Of a DNA stretch of 64,000 bases, positions 26,101 to 34,533 are shown piece after piece; the first letter of the stretch is position 1, and every line of letters starts with the position of its first letter. This DNA comes from CAZOWM01 sp964583615. GTDB taxonomy: Bacteria > Spirochaetota > B62-G9 > DRHN01. The notes under the pieces were generated by a model, which did no database searches, was not told the origin of the DNA, and saw nothing but the letters and a program-made list of their open reading frames with translations. The translations under genes were made by a program, and so were the position numbers. The DNA lies in NCBI GenBank assembly GCA_964583615.1, contig CAZOWM010000007.1, positions 1 to 64,000 of the forward strand. Direction: 5' to 3'.

Positions 26101-27174
26101 TTCGTCGGTAATGTCCAGCTTCCAACCGAACACCATTGTATTGTCTGTGATTTCCATATCGAACTTCGCCCTGTCATTGACACCGTCATGGTTTGGCGAG
26201 AAATACATATCCGCGGCTTTAACCGACGCCTTTGGCGGTTTTTTGTCATAGGTTCCGAAAGCAACGCTGATTCCCGCATAGTGCGTGAACTGCCGGTTGC
26301 CGTTGAACTCTGTTGGGAGCAATGAATACGAAAGCTGTATGTCGGTATCCTGGAGATCGAAATTGAGGTCAAATCCAAGAGAATACGGGCTTATATCTTC
26401 TATGCCGAAGTTCAGGCCGAATTTGATGTTCACCATATCGAGAAAGATGTTTTCAAGTCCCACGCCGAAGAATGTGTTGAAAGGATTGAAAGGCACCGCA
26501 AGATGGGAGCTGAGCCTTGACTTGTATACCCCCGAGCGTATAAACTCGGTATTGAAACCAAGATCGACTTCGAGAGGAGGGAATCCATCGTAGCCGGAGT
26601 ATGAGATGTTCTTTCCCAGATTACGGATTGCAAACCCCACAGAATGATCAAAAAAGCCGAAACCAATTCCATCCACCGATTTTCTGTAAATAGTACCCAT
26701 GTCAAGTGAGGTATAAAAATCCGACTCCGGACCGTTGGCGAACCCGAGGTTGATCGCACTCCCAAAGAGCCACTCTTCACTGATAAATTTCGAAAACGTA
26801 CCCTTGAAACCGTAGATGTTTCCCGCAGTCGTCCCGCCCGGCGATGTCAGGACCAGCGCATTTCCCGAGATCACACCAAAATTCGTGGGAAAGCTTCCAC
26901 GGGCATTGAGGAGGAAATTGTCGCCGCTGAAGCCGCCGAGAGAGATGTCTGTGGTTACCCTCTTCGTGTCCGCAAAACTGGCAGGATTGTAGAGGTTTGC
27001 ATCCATGGTCATGAAATACGAAACACCACTTGCCCCGAGCGGAAAAAAGGAAATCCCGTTTCCGAGATAATAATACTGAGATCCCGGTATTTGTTCGGCG
27101 AAAAGCTGCTGACCGCATATGCATACTGCAATACACACGATTGCGATAAATATTACATATCCCACCCTTTTCAT
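23149..27174 (-). CDS. outer-membrane beta-barrel / Ig-like repeat / OmpA protein, 1341 aa
   Basis: Residues 1-26 are a signal peptide. Residues about 30-310 look like a PorV/FadL-type barrel (YNPASFADTKR, alternating aromatic strands). Then eight FlgD/gliding-type Ig-like modules follow, each opening with (F/I)SP(N/D)xDGxxD at 325, 455, 562, 669, 775, 885, 991 and 1098; modules 2-7 are 106-110 residues each. The end (about 1232-1341) is an OmpA domain with FEFDRADLLPQS, GHTDWVGTDEYNQKLSEKRA and GRARNRRVEF, which binds peptidoglycan. The protein thus should span from outer membrane to cell wall. A ribosome site (GGAG) precedes the ATG. Its exact job is unknown; a structural or secretion-related role is possible. 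Confidence 0.85.
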   Translation of the reverse strand: MKRVGYVIFIAIVCIAVCICGQQLFAEQIPGSQYYYLGNGISFFPLGASGVSYFMTMDANLYNPASFADTKRVTTDISLGGFSGDNFLLNARGSFPTNFGVISGNALVLTSPGGTTAGNIYGFKGTFSKFISEEWLFGSAINLGFANGPESDFYTSLDMGTIYRKSVDGIGFGFFDHSVGFAIRNLGKNISYSGYDGFPPLEVDLGFNTEFIRSGVYKSRLSSHLAVPFNPFNTFFGVGLENIFLDMVNIKFGLNFGIEDISPYSLGFDLNFDLQDTDIQLSYSLLPTEFNGNRQFTHYAGISVAFGTYDKKPPKASVKAADMYFSPNHDGVNDRAKFDMEITDNTMVFGWKLDITDESGRPVKAFMAEDVRKIRHMTIGKYAKRIFAKKEEVKIPKLIEWDGEDAGGVIVEDGDYYYTLTAWDENNNQTVTERGKLIVDTLIPLVEAKAEMDLFSPNDDGVKDTLLFRIQSANIEKSDETIIQILNKDGNAVFEQPYTGSVPDEFVWDGRNSSGALVQEGLYRFKISSEDFSGNHTTSSVEGIQVRTEYEKVSVSPTFRAFSPNNDGYFDINEIKLFSSSKEGLLEWTLDIIDRDEVAVRSFSGQKDFPEVIVFDGKNEDGRSLSDGMYTLRFRLFFESGNHPESYYKFVRIDNTPPEIEVNSNINAFSPNGDGVKDTVNFTHRITSGEGDDFLARIMNSSGALFKTFQYGKNPPDVVVWDGMGDDNTQPVEGMYTYNITGKDEVANETTRMIGPIKLVTGFEQVSVEPSEYVISPNGDGRKDTVEFKLNTNNLQGIVEWKMDIKDSSDQVVRSYNDREMGLTFPSEIQWDGMNYAGTVVEDGVYSAVFSILYDTGNNPISKPKDIKIDTDSPEIEIYVEDLHISPNDDGAKETITIYQRISGEEDDEFQAVIRNQKDAVVQEFSWKGSIPAEIVWDGRDDEGNAFPEGYYSYTITGKDAAGNMDEQTIAGMILTTEYEEVSLVVNQKAISPNGDGYLDVVEFVPSITSEEGLRNWYLDIYNSQGQRVKAFEGVEVPPTLLRWDAVDESGELVPDGTYYYSMGVVYSSGNHPASETEKVIVDRTPPEYHFVVSPTLFSPDGDGEADTMYINLALYDKSGVSDWQVSIYRKWDQKVDRSVVFKTFSGSGTYKGTIKWDGYSDPISMPSHFSPPDEYTYKKVDGKWAVLVDSASSYVAELRTEDVYRNTLTEVREFNTDILVITTPFGLKIMINSIQFEFDRADLLPQSYSILDRLIQILDKFPNYKIRIVGHTDWVGTDEYNQKLSEKRAFSVYKYLVEHDVDKDRLSTEGLGETQPIDDNNTESGRARNRRVEFYLTKKS

Positions 27175-27257
27175 GTCATCTCTCCGAACATGTAAATTTT
27201 CTTTAAGAAGGCGAAAACGTCTCAGGTGATATTGTTAAAGCAAAACAGTGCTTTCTT

Positions 27258-28343
27258 TCACTGTGATGCAAGTGTACCGTTCCACAGATAATACAGCCCG
27301 AAGGGGTCCCGCAGCTTTTCAGGATCCAGTATTTCAGACACAAATGCTCCTCTGCTTCCTACCTTGACCCAGCTCAACATCTCTCTGATGTTTCTTTCTC
27401 TCCTGAACTCGATGAGTTCCGGCCCGGAGACTCCGGCCTTTTGGGAGAGTATTTCAACTGCGTCATCGAAATACCCGATCCCATCGATCAGCCCTTTTCC
27501 GAGCGCGTCCTGGGCGATGTATATTTTTCCGTCCGCGAGTGCAACAATGTCTTCCCTGGTGAGATTTTTTCTCCCTCTGTCAACGGCGTCTATAAACCTG
27601 TCGAGCATTTTTTCGACGATTCCCTGCATCCACAAAATTTCCTGTTGTTCCGTTTTTCTGAACGGTGACATGAGATCCTTGTATTCTCCTGTTTTGATCG
27701 CGATATACTCTACGCCGTATTTCTCCATAAGCCCGTTGAAATTGAAACTATAGACAATGACACCGATACTGCCTGTGAGAGATGTGGGGTACGCGATGAT
27801 ATAGTCTGCTGCAGACGCGACGTAATACGCACCGGAGGCTGCAACCTGCTTCATCATTGCCACTACGGGAAGCCCAGTTTCTTCCTTGAACTCCTGCACA
27901 GCATTGTACAGTATATCACTCGCAGTTACACCCCCGCCGGGACTATCGATAACGAGAAGAACTCCCCTGAAATTCTCATCAGTCTTGACTATGTCGAGCC
28001 TGTTCACCACTGCGCTCACTGGGTCCTCTGTATACTCAAACAGCCCGCTGTTTCGAGCATACTCGGTAATAACGCCGTTGATGCGGATCACCGCAAGCTC
28101 ATTTTTTACCCCTCTTGAAGGAACGAATCCACCCTCCCTGTAGACCTTTTTATATCCGTATGCTTCCCTGTCTTTGAATTTGGCGGAGCCGAGCGCTGAT
28201 CCAAGGATTATAATGAGAAAAATGAAAACGACATTGAGGAAGATGCTGAAAATGAATATACCCGTTGCCACTGCTCTCACGATAATATCAAGAGAACGCC
28301 GAGGATGTCCGGGCTCTTTATAAAAACCATCCCCCTCCTGCAT
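27258..28343 (-). CDS. sppA: signal peptide peptidase SppA, 36K type
   Basis: This inner-membrane serine protease degrades leftover signal peptides. One N-terminal membrane anchor (about 24-50) is followed by a ClpP/crotonase-fold domain: VIDSPGGGVTASD, nucleophile Ser in KQVAASGAYYVAS, and the general-base Lys in KTGEYKDLMSPFR. The length of 361 aa fits the short single-domain form. The start is backed by AAAGGAGGG. It lies upstream of the OmpA-repeat gene on the same strand with 83 bases between. Confidence 0.92.
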   Translation of the reverse strand: MQEGDGFYKEPGHPRRSLDIIVRAVATGIFIFSIFLNVVFIFLIIILGSALGSAKFKDREAYGYKKVYREGGFVPSRGVKNELAVIRINGVITEYARNSGLFEYTEDPVSAVVNRLDIVKTDENFRGVLLVIDSPGGGVTASDILYNAVQEFKEETGLPVVAMMKQVAASGAYYVASAADYIIAYPTSLTGSIGVIVYSFNFNGLMEKYGVEYIAIKTGEYKDLMSPFRKTEQQEILWMQGIVEKMLDRFIDAVDRGRKNLTREDIVALADGKIYIAQDALGKGLIDGIGYFDDAVEILSQKAGVSGPELIEFRRERNIREMLSWVKVGSRGAFVSEILDPEKLRDPFGLYYLWNGTLASQ

Positions 28344-28365
28344 TTACCCTCCTTTCCCTGTTGCT

Positions 28366-28394
28366 ATAATATGACATCTGCACCCCGATGTCAA
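28366..28394 (-). promoter_or_regulatory. sppA promoter with spacer palindrome
   Basis: On the minus strand TTGACA (28389-28394) and TATTAT (28366-28371) are 17 bases apart. The perfect inverted repeat TGACATC-N8-GATGTCA (28372-28393) fills the spacer and part of the -35 box. Confidence 0.8.
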
Positions 28395-28505
28395 ACACTG
28401 TTTTGGTCAGGCGGATAGAACAAAATCCGTGGACCCGGTAAAGAAAAGGCGGTTTTTTCTTCTTTTTTCCTTATATGAAAAAACTATACACAGTCGTTTA
28501 ATTAA

Positions 28506-28534
28506 TTGACAACTTTTTAACTTTTATGTTACCT
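28506..28534 (+). promoter_or_regulatory. promoter of HisC-like aminotransferase gene with overlapping palindrome
   Basis: A perfect TTGACA (28506-28511) is followed 17 bases later by TTACCT as a weak -10. TTACCT-N3-AGGTAA (28529-28543) is a perfect inverted repeat over that -10, so a bound repressor would block polymerase. Confidence 0.6.
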
Positions 28535-28565
28535 TACAGGTAATTTTCTAATACAGGAGGGTGAC

Positions 28566-29669
28566 ATGACGGATGTAAAAAAATTGATGGTGCCGTGGCT
28601 CGAGGGACTTACTCCCTACTTTTCCCCGCATCTGGAAAAAGCGTGGGAAAATCGGAACCTTCTCAGAATGATGTCAAATGAAGGTCCGTTCGGACCGGAC
28701 GAATCAGTGCTCAACGCACTGATCGAAGGGTCAAAAATGGCCAACCGGTATCCTGATTCTCTGATGCATATCAGGAAACGAATCGGAGAAATCAACTTCG
28801 GGCTCGGCCCCGAATGGGTGGTTCTGGGAAACGGGTCAACAGAAGTGCTTGATATGATATACAGGGCGTTCATGCAGCCCGGCGAGGAACTCATTCAATC
28901 GACCCCCTGCTATGGCATATATATACAGAGAGCCAACATCCTCGGCGCCAAGACTATTTCAATACTCGCAAAGGATAACTGGGAGTACGACCTGGACGCG
29001 ATCGAAGCCGCAATCACTCCGAAAACGAAAATCATCATACTCGCGAACCCCAACAATCCGACAGGAAACCTCATAGACGACAGTGTGTATGAACGCCTGG
29101 TTCAACACAATATCATCATGATATGCGACGAGGCGTATATCGAATACTCGGGGCTGGAAAATTCAAAAATTCCCCTTATGAAAAAATACCCAAATCTCCT
29201 GATTGCGCGGACACTTTCGAAGGCATACGGGCTCGCGGGAATGAGGTTCGGATATGCGATCGGCAATCCGGAAACCATCGCAATAATATCAAGAACAATC
29301 ATGTCATGGAACATAAGTATTATAGCCGCTTTTGGGGCATACGCGGCTTTAAACGATCAGGAGGGCGTACAGAAAAAAATCAGGCTCACCAATGAAGGCA
29401 GAGATTATATTGAGGGCGAGATCGCAAAAATCGACGGAGTAACGGTGTATCACACATACGGAAACTATATACTCTTCGACGCTTCTCCCACAGGGGCTTT
29501 AACAGAGGAGATCGTAGATTTCGTCATGGAAAAACACGCAATTCTCATCCGCAAAGTAAATCCCTTCAAAGGGAGGAAGGGGCTTTTCAGGATTACCATC
29601 GGCACGAAAGAGGAAAACGAAAAATGTGTCGCCGCGGTAAAAGACTTTTTTGCAACACGGAACAGTTGA
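28566..29669 (+). CDS. histidinol-phosphate aminotransferase-like PLP enzyme
   Basis: This class I/II aminotransferase of 367 aa belongs to the HisC group: NEGPFGPDESVLNA and NRYPDS near the N-terminus, LGNGSTEVLDM, ANPNNPTGN, CDEAYIEY and the PLP lysine in ARTLSKAYGLAGMRFGYA. AGGAGG precedes the ATG. No other his gene is near, so histidine synthesis is only the default guess; relatives act on other phosphorylated or aromatic amino acids. Confidence 0.85.
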   Translation: MTDVKKLMVPWLEGLTPYFSPHLEKAWENRNLLRMMSNEGPFGPDESVLNALIEGSKMANRYPDSLMHIRKRIGEINFGLGPEWVVLGNGSTEVLDMIYRAFMQPGEELIQSTPCYGIYIQRANILGAKTISILAKDNWEYDLDAIEAAITPKTKIIILANPNNPTGNLIDDSVYERLVQHNIIMICDEAYIEYSGLENSKIPLMKKYPNLLIARTLSKAYGLAGMRFGYAIGNPETIAIISRTIMSWNISIIAAFGAYAALNDQEGVQKKIRLTNEGRDYIEGEIAKIDGVTVYHTYGNYILFDASPTGALTEEIVDFVMEKHAILIRKVNPFKGRKGLFRITIGTKEENEKCVAAVKDFFATRNS

Positions 29670-29708
29670 TTATTACACCGGTTTAGAGCAGAATAGAAAA
29701 AAACAGAT

Positions 29709-29754
29709 CCTCGCAGGGGGCGAGAAGCGTTTCTGCTTGCTGCGAGGCTATTTT
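29709..29754 (+). terminator. hairpin after the aminotransferase gene
   Basis: CCTCGCAG (29709-29716) pairs perfectly with CTGCGAGG (29740-29747), with an inner stem and a T-rich tail. It lies between the aminotransferase and the following secreted-protein gene, as terminator or attenuator. Confidence 0.6.
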
Positions 29755-29778
29755 CTCCGCGGGGGTTCACCAGTCGTC

Positions 29779-30804
29779 ATGAAACTCTTGAGTGTGTGGC
29801 TTTTCGTTTTTGTGATCATCGCTCCTGTTCCGGGTATATTGTTCTCCTCGTCCCGGCCGAAAGAACAAAAAATGGTCCCACCTGGGGATACACAGAAGGC
29901 GCCCCAGTCAGTAAGAAAAAACGTCGTCGTGCTCACAGACCTCGATGACCCGCTCATCACTCCCATCATCGATTTCATTAACACCAGCACAGGGCTCTCC
30001 ATCAGTCTGTTGAAAGAGAAACCTCTTTCAGACAGCCAGTACGACCTCTACATGGGCGTGTGCACACCCGAACAAATCCCGGTCATTTCAGCCTACCGAT
30101 CTACGGTATGGGAAAAAACAGATTCTTTTTCTCGCCAGCAGGGCGTATTCATTTGGGCTCTATGGCACAGCAGTGTTGCAATAAACACGCTTTTCTTCGA
30201 AGACCGTGATAGAGTCGTCTCCCGACTTCTCACGGATTATACCGGAAAACTCACGACGATCAACCCGCTCAACGATTCCCTCATGCTTCTTGTGTTCTTC
30301 ACTCTCACAGAAGTCTATGGAAATGAAATCATCGAGGAACTCTGCAGTGTTGTGCCGATTTACCAGGAAGACAGAAACTCACTCGCCTTCAGCATCGAGT
30401 CAGGGCAATATCCGATTGCGCTCGGGATCGACGGGTATTTCAGGAAATCCATGTCCGAAGGATACCCTCTGGAACTTTCCTATGCGCCCTTTGGAGGAGA
30501 CAAATACCCTGAAACAACGGTGAGAGGGGAAAATATCGCCTTTATCCCGGAATATGCACGTAACATGAAGGGGGCGGAGTATGTGATCGATTTTCTGGGA
30601 AGTGAAATCTTTCAGGGCCACCTCGAAGGAACCTGCTTTACACCGGTGCAGCATGGCCGTGCGGACTTGGAGGATTCTGCACGCAGCGCAGGAAACGTGA
30701 TCCCTGTGAAGTGCAGTGCTACCGGTTTCGAGAAATTCAAGAAACTGTGGCTTGAAACTGCGTACCCTGAAGGCGTAATAAATCTCATCTCACAGCCAAA
30801 ATAA
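29779..30804 (+). CDS. secreted solute-binding-like protein (family 1/iron-type fold)
   Basis: The product of 341 aa starts at ATG 29779 with a signal sequence (MKLLSVWLFVFVIIAPVPG). The mature part reads like a periplasmic binding protein of the Fe3+/spermidine type: VVVLTDLDDPLITPIIDFINTSTGLSI, VWEKTDSF, FFEDRDRVVSRLL and near the end NMKGAEYVIDFLGSE. No permease or ATPase gene is adjacent. A longer reading from TTG 29650 would overlap the aminotransferase gene and the hairpin and lacks a ribosome site. The ligand is unknown. Confidence 0.72.
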   Translation: MKLLSVWLFVFVIIAPVPGILFSSSRPKEQKMVPPGDTQKAPQSVRKNVVVLTDLDDPLITPIIDFINTSTGLSISLLKEKPLSDSQYDLYMGVCTPEQIPVISAYRSTVWEKTDSFSRQQGVFIWALWHSSVAINTLFFEDRDRVVSRLLTDYTGKLTTINPLNDSLMLLVFFTLTEVYGNEIIEELCSVVPIYQEDRNSLAFSIESGQYPIALGIDGYFRKSMSEGYPLELSYAPFGGDKYPETTVRGENIAFIPEYARNMKGAEYVIDFLGSEIFQGHLEGTCFTPVQHGRADLEDSARSAGNVIPVKCSATGFEKFKKLWLETAYPEGVINLISQPK

Positions 30805-30806
30805 CA

Positions 30807-30855
30807 AAGTGAGGCCCTGATTTTTCACACTCCCGCACGGGTATTCGCCTCACTT
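30807..30855. terminator. bidirectional hairpin between convergent genes
   Basis: AAGTGAGGC (30807-30815) and GCCTCACTT (30847-30855) form a perfect 9-bp stem, with an inner CCCG-CA-CGGG hairpin. It lies between the stops of the binding-like protein and murE. There is no long T-run, so strength is uncertain. Confidence 0.55.
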
Positions 30856-32304
30856 CCCCAGGGTTCTCATTGCTTCGACCGCGACCTCGCGGTCATCGAA
30901 GTGAATTGTTTTGTCCTTGAGAATTTGATAATCCTCATGCCCCTTTCCGGCAATCAGGATGATGTCATTTTTTTCCGCGATCTGTACGGCGCGGTAAATC
31001 GCCTCTTTTCTGTCCGGAATCACCTCGTGATTCTGCAGTTTGAGCCCTGTTTTTATATCTTCGATAATCCTGTCCGGTTCTTCTGTTCGGGAATTGTCAG
31101 ATGTCACGATCGCCAGATCAGCCTTTCTTTCAACGATGCTTCCCATAATGGGACGTTTTTTCCTGTCACGGTCTCCCCCACAACCAAAAACCGTGATGAT
31201 GCGTCCCGTTTTCAGCCTGTTTGCGGTATCGAGCAGATGATCGAGCGCGTCCGGTGTGTGTGCATAGTCAACAAACACGTGATAATCTCTCCCTGCACCG
31301 ACCCTCTCAAATCGTCCCGGGATACATGTGACTCCTTCAAGTGCATTCGCAATCGTTTCGTCATCTATCCCGCACACCTTCACCGTCGCATAAGCAGAGA
31401 GGACATTGTAAACGTTGTGCTCACCGACGAGATGGATCTGAAATTCCTTCCCGTTCACTGAAAACCTGGTACCATCAATTTTAAGAGAAGATATTCTTGC
31501 ATTGTAATCCGCGCTCCTGCTCAGCCCGAAGGTTTTTACATGCGCCCTGGTCAGGGAAACGATTTTCTTCCCATAGGGATCATCCTGATTCACAACTGCA
31601 TGAGCGGTGTCCTTCAAACCACTGAAAAGAAGCGCTTTCGCCTTGAAGTAATCCTCCATGGTGAGGTGAAAATCAAGGTGATCCTGACTCAGATTGGTAA
31701 AGAGCGCGATATCGAAGTCTTCGGGACAGATCCTCTTCATAACGAGCGCGTGTGAAGACACTTCCATTACAACGTCACTGACCCCAGCCTCGCACATGTC
31801 AGAAAACAGCGACTGGATGAGTACTGGATCAGGCGTAGTGTTGTCCGCCTTTTTTACCACGTTGTTGTACCGATGGGAAATCGTTCCCAGCACACCGGGG
31901 GTTTTTCCGCCCTGCCTGAGAATCGCTTCGATGAGATACGTGGCTGTCGTCTTTCCGTTTGTACCGGTAACCCCGATGAGACGAAAGGATTTTGATGGGT
32001 GGCGGTAAAAAAATCTCGAAACGTCGAGAGCGCATTTTCGTGTATCAGTGGTCGAGCACACCGCAACATCGCGCATATTTTTCAACTCTGACACATCTTT
32101 TTGTTCCACGACGACAGCGCGTGCCCCACGCTTCAGCGCATCGTGTATATACTTCAAGCCGTCGTCTTTATAGCCGTGGATTGCGATGAAGAGTGCACCC
32201 TTTTCTACTTTCCTCGAATCCGCGCATACCATGGTAATTTCCGGATCTTCCGTGCACGCACAGCGCAGAATTGTGCTCTGCTCGACAATCTCATGCAGCC
32301 TCAT
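30850..32304 (-). CDS. murE: UDP-MurNAc-dipeptide:diamino-acid ligase
   Basis: This is a cytoplasmic Mur ligase adding the third residue of the peptidoglycan stem peptide. The ATP loop is GTNGKT (114-119), with NTTPDP, EVSSHAL, TNLSQDHLDFH, the carbamylated-Lys region YFKAKALLF, and GCGGDRDRKKRPIMG near 374. The diamino-acid motif is DNSR (403-406) instead of the DNPR typical of meso-diaminopimelate enzymes; Arg is kept. Spirochaetes often use L-ornithine, so the amino acid here is open. The length of 484 aa is normal. Confidence 0.92.
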   Translation of the reverse strand: MRLHEIVEQSTILRCACTEDPEITMVCADSRKVEKGALFIAIHGYKDDGLKYIHDALKRGARAVVVEQKDVSELKNMRDVAVCSTTDTRKCALDVSRFFYRHPSKSFRLIGVTGTNGKTTATYLIEAILRQGGKTPGVLGTISHRYNNVVKKADNTTPDPVLIQSLFSDMCEAGVSDVVMEVSSHALVMKRICPEDFDIALFTNLSQDHLDFHLTMEDYFKAKALLFSGLKDTAHAVVNQDDPYGKKIVSLTRAHVKTFGLSRSADYNARISSLKIDGTRFSVNGKEFQIHLVGEHNVYNVLSAYATVKVCGIDDETIANALEGVTCIPGRFERVGAGRDYHVFVDYAHTPDALDHLLDTANRLKTGRIITVFGCGGDRDRKKRPIMGSIVERKADLAIVTSDNSRTEEPDRIIEDIKTGLKLQNHEVIPDRKEAIYRAVQIAEKNDIILIAGKGHEDYQILKDKTIHFDDREVAVEAMRTLGK

Positions 32305-32600
32305 CTTGCTTTTCCCGCGGAATTAAGTTTTGCTATAGTATACTAAGAAAGCACAACCCGAGAAAATGGATTTGTCACGGGTGAATGCCCGATTTTCATA
32401 CGCCTGGCGGAGAGGACGGTGTATACTACATACTAATACGAAAAATCGTTATTTAAAAGATCGATAGAACATCATCCAGAACTGCTTTATTCAAGCTTGG
32501 CGGTGCCAGTCGTATGAAAAGAGAGCACAAGAATAAATGCTCATTTTCATTTTCTTCGATTGCTGTTTTAAACAGAAAGGACGACTAAGGGGGAGGCGAT
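32305..32600. other. divergent intergenic region murE / deaminase
   Basis: This 296-base region holds the start regions of both divergent genes. TATACT-like -10 elements are seen near murE and at about 32413-32424 on the plus strand, and a short GAGCA...TGCTC hairpin lies near 32540. I recognise no known riboswitch and no gene. Confidence 0.4.
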
Positions 32601-33932
32601 ATGAGTATCATCATCAAAGACGTGCTTACCGTTACGATGAACGATCAAGGGGAAATCGGCAAATACACCATCGTAATCGATGGAACCCGCATTACCGATA
32701 TGATCCCATCAACCGCTCCGGGCATATCCTACGGGGGTGAACAGAACACAGTGATCGATGGGAAAAACAAGATTGCGCTCCCCGGCTTCGTCAACGGTCA
32801 CATCCACTCGGACATGACCCTTTCACGGGGCCTCGGAGATGGTCTTACGCTGTATGAGCAGGACAACGATTCCTGGATCAGCGACAGGCAATGGTTTCAC
32901 AATGAGCTGAGCGGCGATGCCCGTTACTACGGAAAGCTTCTCCAGTACGTGGAAGCGGTAAAGGGTGGAACGACCTTTCTCTGTGATGTTCCCTTCTGGG
33001 TTGATGCTTACGATCTCGTGAAGCCATACAAGGAGGTGGGGCTCTCAGGGGCCGTGGTACTCGATTACAGGGACAACTTTCTGACAGGAGATCGGATGGA
33101 TGAAACCGCGTACAGGGCTGCGGCCTCTTCGCTCCGTCAGAACGGCATTCTTCCCGTGGTTGAGGGGCCCTCGGAGGAAAACTTCAGCAAGGATCTTCTG
33201 TTGATGCTCCACGACAGGGCGGCAAGCCTCGGCACATGCCTCCAGATGCACCTTGCTGAGACCACGTGGAGGCTCGACCTGGTCCGCTCGCGCCATGGCT
33301 CGAGTTCAGTGAGATATCTTCACGAGATCGGTTTTCTTGACCACAGGGTCATAGGGGTGCACGGAGTGTACGTCGATGCCGATGAAATCGATATTCTCAA
33401 AGACGCGGGTGCAAAAATCGTCAACTGCCCGGCTGCGGAAATGAAAATCGCCGACGGCATCGCGCCCGTTTCGGACTTCATGGTGAAGGGTATTCCCGTG
33501 GGAATCGGAACAGACGGTGCACTCTGGAATGATTCTGCAGACATGTTCGCAGAAATGAAGCACCTCATGCTCGTTCAGCGTGTTGCACACGGTGCATCGG
33601 CTATCGATGCGTACTCATGCCTTTACGCCGCAACAATAGGAGGAGCAACGGTGTTCGGGATCGAAAATGATATCGGGTCACTCGAAAAGGGGAAAAGGGC
33701 ACACATCGTGCTGCTTGACTACCGTAAACCGCATCTTGTTCCCCTCTATCACGGATCGAATTCCAACGTGTACGAAAATATCGTAAGCTGTGCGAAAGCT
33801 TCTGACGTGGACACTGTGCTCGTGGACGGGAAACTCATCGTAAAAAACGGCGTTCTCCGTACTCTCGACGAAGGGGCGCTCGTTGACGAGTGCCAGAAAA
33901 TCGGGAAACACATATTCGAAAACCTCTCCTGA
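32601..33932 (+). CDS. amidohydrolase, MTA/S-adenosylhomocysteine deaminase-like (TrzA/MtaD group)
   Basis: This is a metal-dependent deaminase of 443 aa with an N-terminal composite domain and a TIM barrel. Metal ligands are His67 and His69 (GHIHSD), His217 (QMHLAET), His254 (GVHGVYVD) and Asp305 (GIGTDGALWND); CPAAEMKIADGIAPV matches the substrate loop of 5-methylthioadenosine/SAH deaminases. GGGGGAGG precedes the ATG. mtnA of methionine salvage lies at the right end of the window, but it is 30 kb away. Other aryl or nucleobase deaminations are possible. Confidence 0.8.
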   Translation: MSIIIKDVLTVTMNDQGEIGKYTIVIDGTRITDMIPSTAPGISYGGEQNTVIDGKNKIALPGFVNGHIHSDMTLSRGLGDGLTLYEQDNDSWISDRQWFHNELSGDARYYGKLLQYVEAVKGGTTFLCDVPFWVDAYDLVKPYKEVGLSGAVVLDYRDNFLTGDRMDETAYRAAASSLRQNGILPVVEGPSEENFSKDLLLMLHDRAASLGTCLQMHLAETTWRLDLVRSRHGSSSVRYLHEIGFLDHRVIGVHGVYVDADEIDILKDAGAKIVNCPAAEMKIADGIAPVSDFMVKGIPVGIGTDGALWNDSADMFAEMKHLMLVQRVAHGASAIDAYSCLYAATIGGATVFGIENDIGSLEKGKRAHIVLLDYRKPHLVPLYHGSNSNVYENIVSCAKASDVDTVLVDGKLIVKNGVLRTLDEGALVDECQKIGKHIFENLS

Positions 33933-34007
33933 ACCCCACAGAATGCGGGGGTACCATCATGCGCGTGTCCATTTTGAAGGAGAGTTGCTCCAAGTGGAGA
34001 TATCCTG

Positions 34008-34037
34008 TTGATTTTTCCCGGGCCAATGGTATACAAT
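34008..34037 (+). promoter_or_regulatory. ptsN promoter
   Basis: TTGATT (34008-34013) and TATACA/TACAAT (34030-34037) are 16-18 bases apart, 34 bases before the ATG. Its presence argues against the in-frame TTG at 34008 as a start codon. Confidence 0.65.
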
Positions 34038-34070
34038 ACCCTTATTCATTTTCTAACTGGAGTGTGCACA

Positions 34071-34523
34071 ATGGGTATCCACTTGGGTGACTACCTCAGC
34101 CTCAACAGAATCCTCTTTTGCGGTGCGCCGACGAAAGACGAGGTCATGGAAGAACTGATCAAGGTTTCGAGAGAAGATGGAAAAGTTGAAAACAGCGAAC
34201 AGTTCAAGAATGCACTACACAAGCGTGAATCGATTATGAGCACCGGGATCGGCTACGGTGTTGCAATTCCCCACGTAAAACTCGGTATAATAGAGGAATT
34301 TTTTGTCACGATCTTTATTCACAAGAAAGGGGTTTACTGGGAGTCGATCGACAACAAGCCCGTACATTTCATCATGCTGATTGCGGGCCCTGAGAACCAG
34401 CAGGAAAGGTATCTGCGAATTCTCGCAAAGCTCATGCTCGTGATCAAAAAACCGGAAAACCGCATGAAGCTTTTGCAGTGCAATACCAAGTATGATGTGT
34501 TCAACATATTCAGCATCGAATAG
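34071..34523 (+). CDS. ptsN: PTS EIIA domain protein, nitrogen-regulatory (PtsN/fructose) type
   Basis: This free-standing 150-aa EIIA domain carries the phosphorylated His68 in GYGVAIPHVK, preceded by the helix KNALHKRESIMSTGI. Such stand-alone proteins regulate (nitrogen PTS, potassium transport) rather than move sugar, and no EIIB/EIIC gene is near. ATG 34071 is chosen because a GGAG lies eight bases upstream and the promoter ends before it. The gene converges on a sugar permease gene with ten bases between. Confidence 0.85.
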   Translation: MGIHLGDYLSLNRILFCGAPTKDEVMEELIKVSREDGKVENSEQFKNALHKRESIMSTGIGYGVAIPHVKLGIIEEFFVTIFIHKKGVYWESIDNKPVHFIMLIAGPENQQERYLRILAKLMLVIKKPENRMKLLQCNTKYDVFNIFSIE

Positions 34524-34533
34524 CCCTGTTTTT

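Noticed and set aside
32305..32600. Riboswitch in the deaminase leader
   Set aside because: No conserved core of a known class could be matched.
33933..33951. Terminator after the deaminase gene
   Set aside because: The ACCCC/GGGGT stem is short and no T-run follows.
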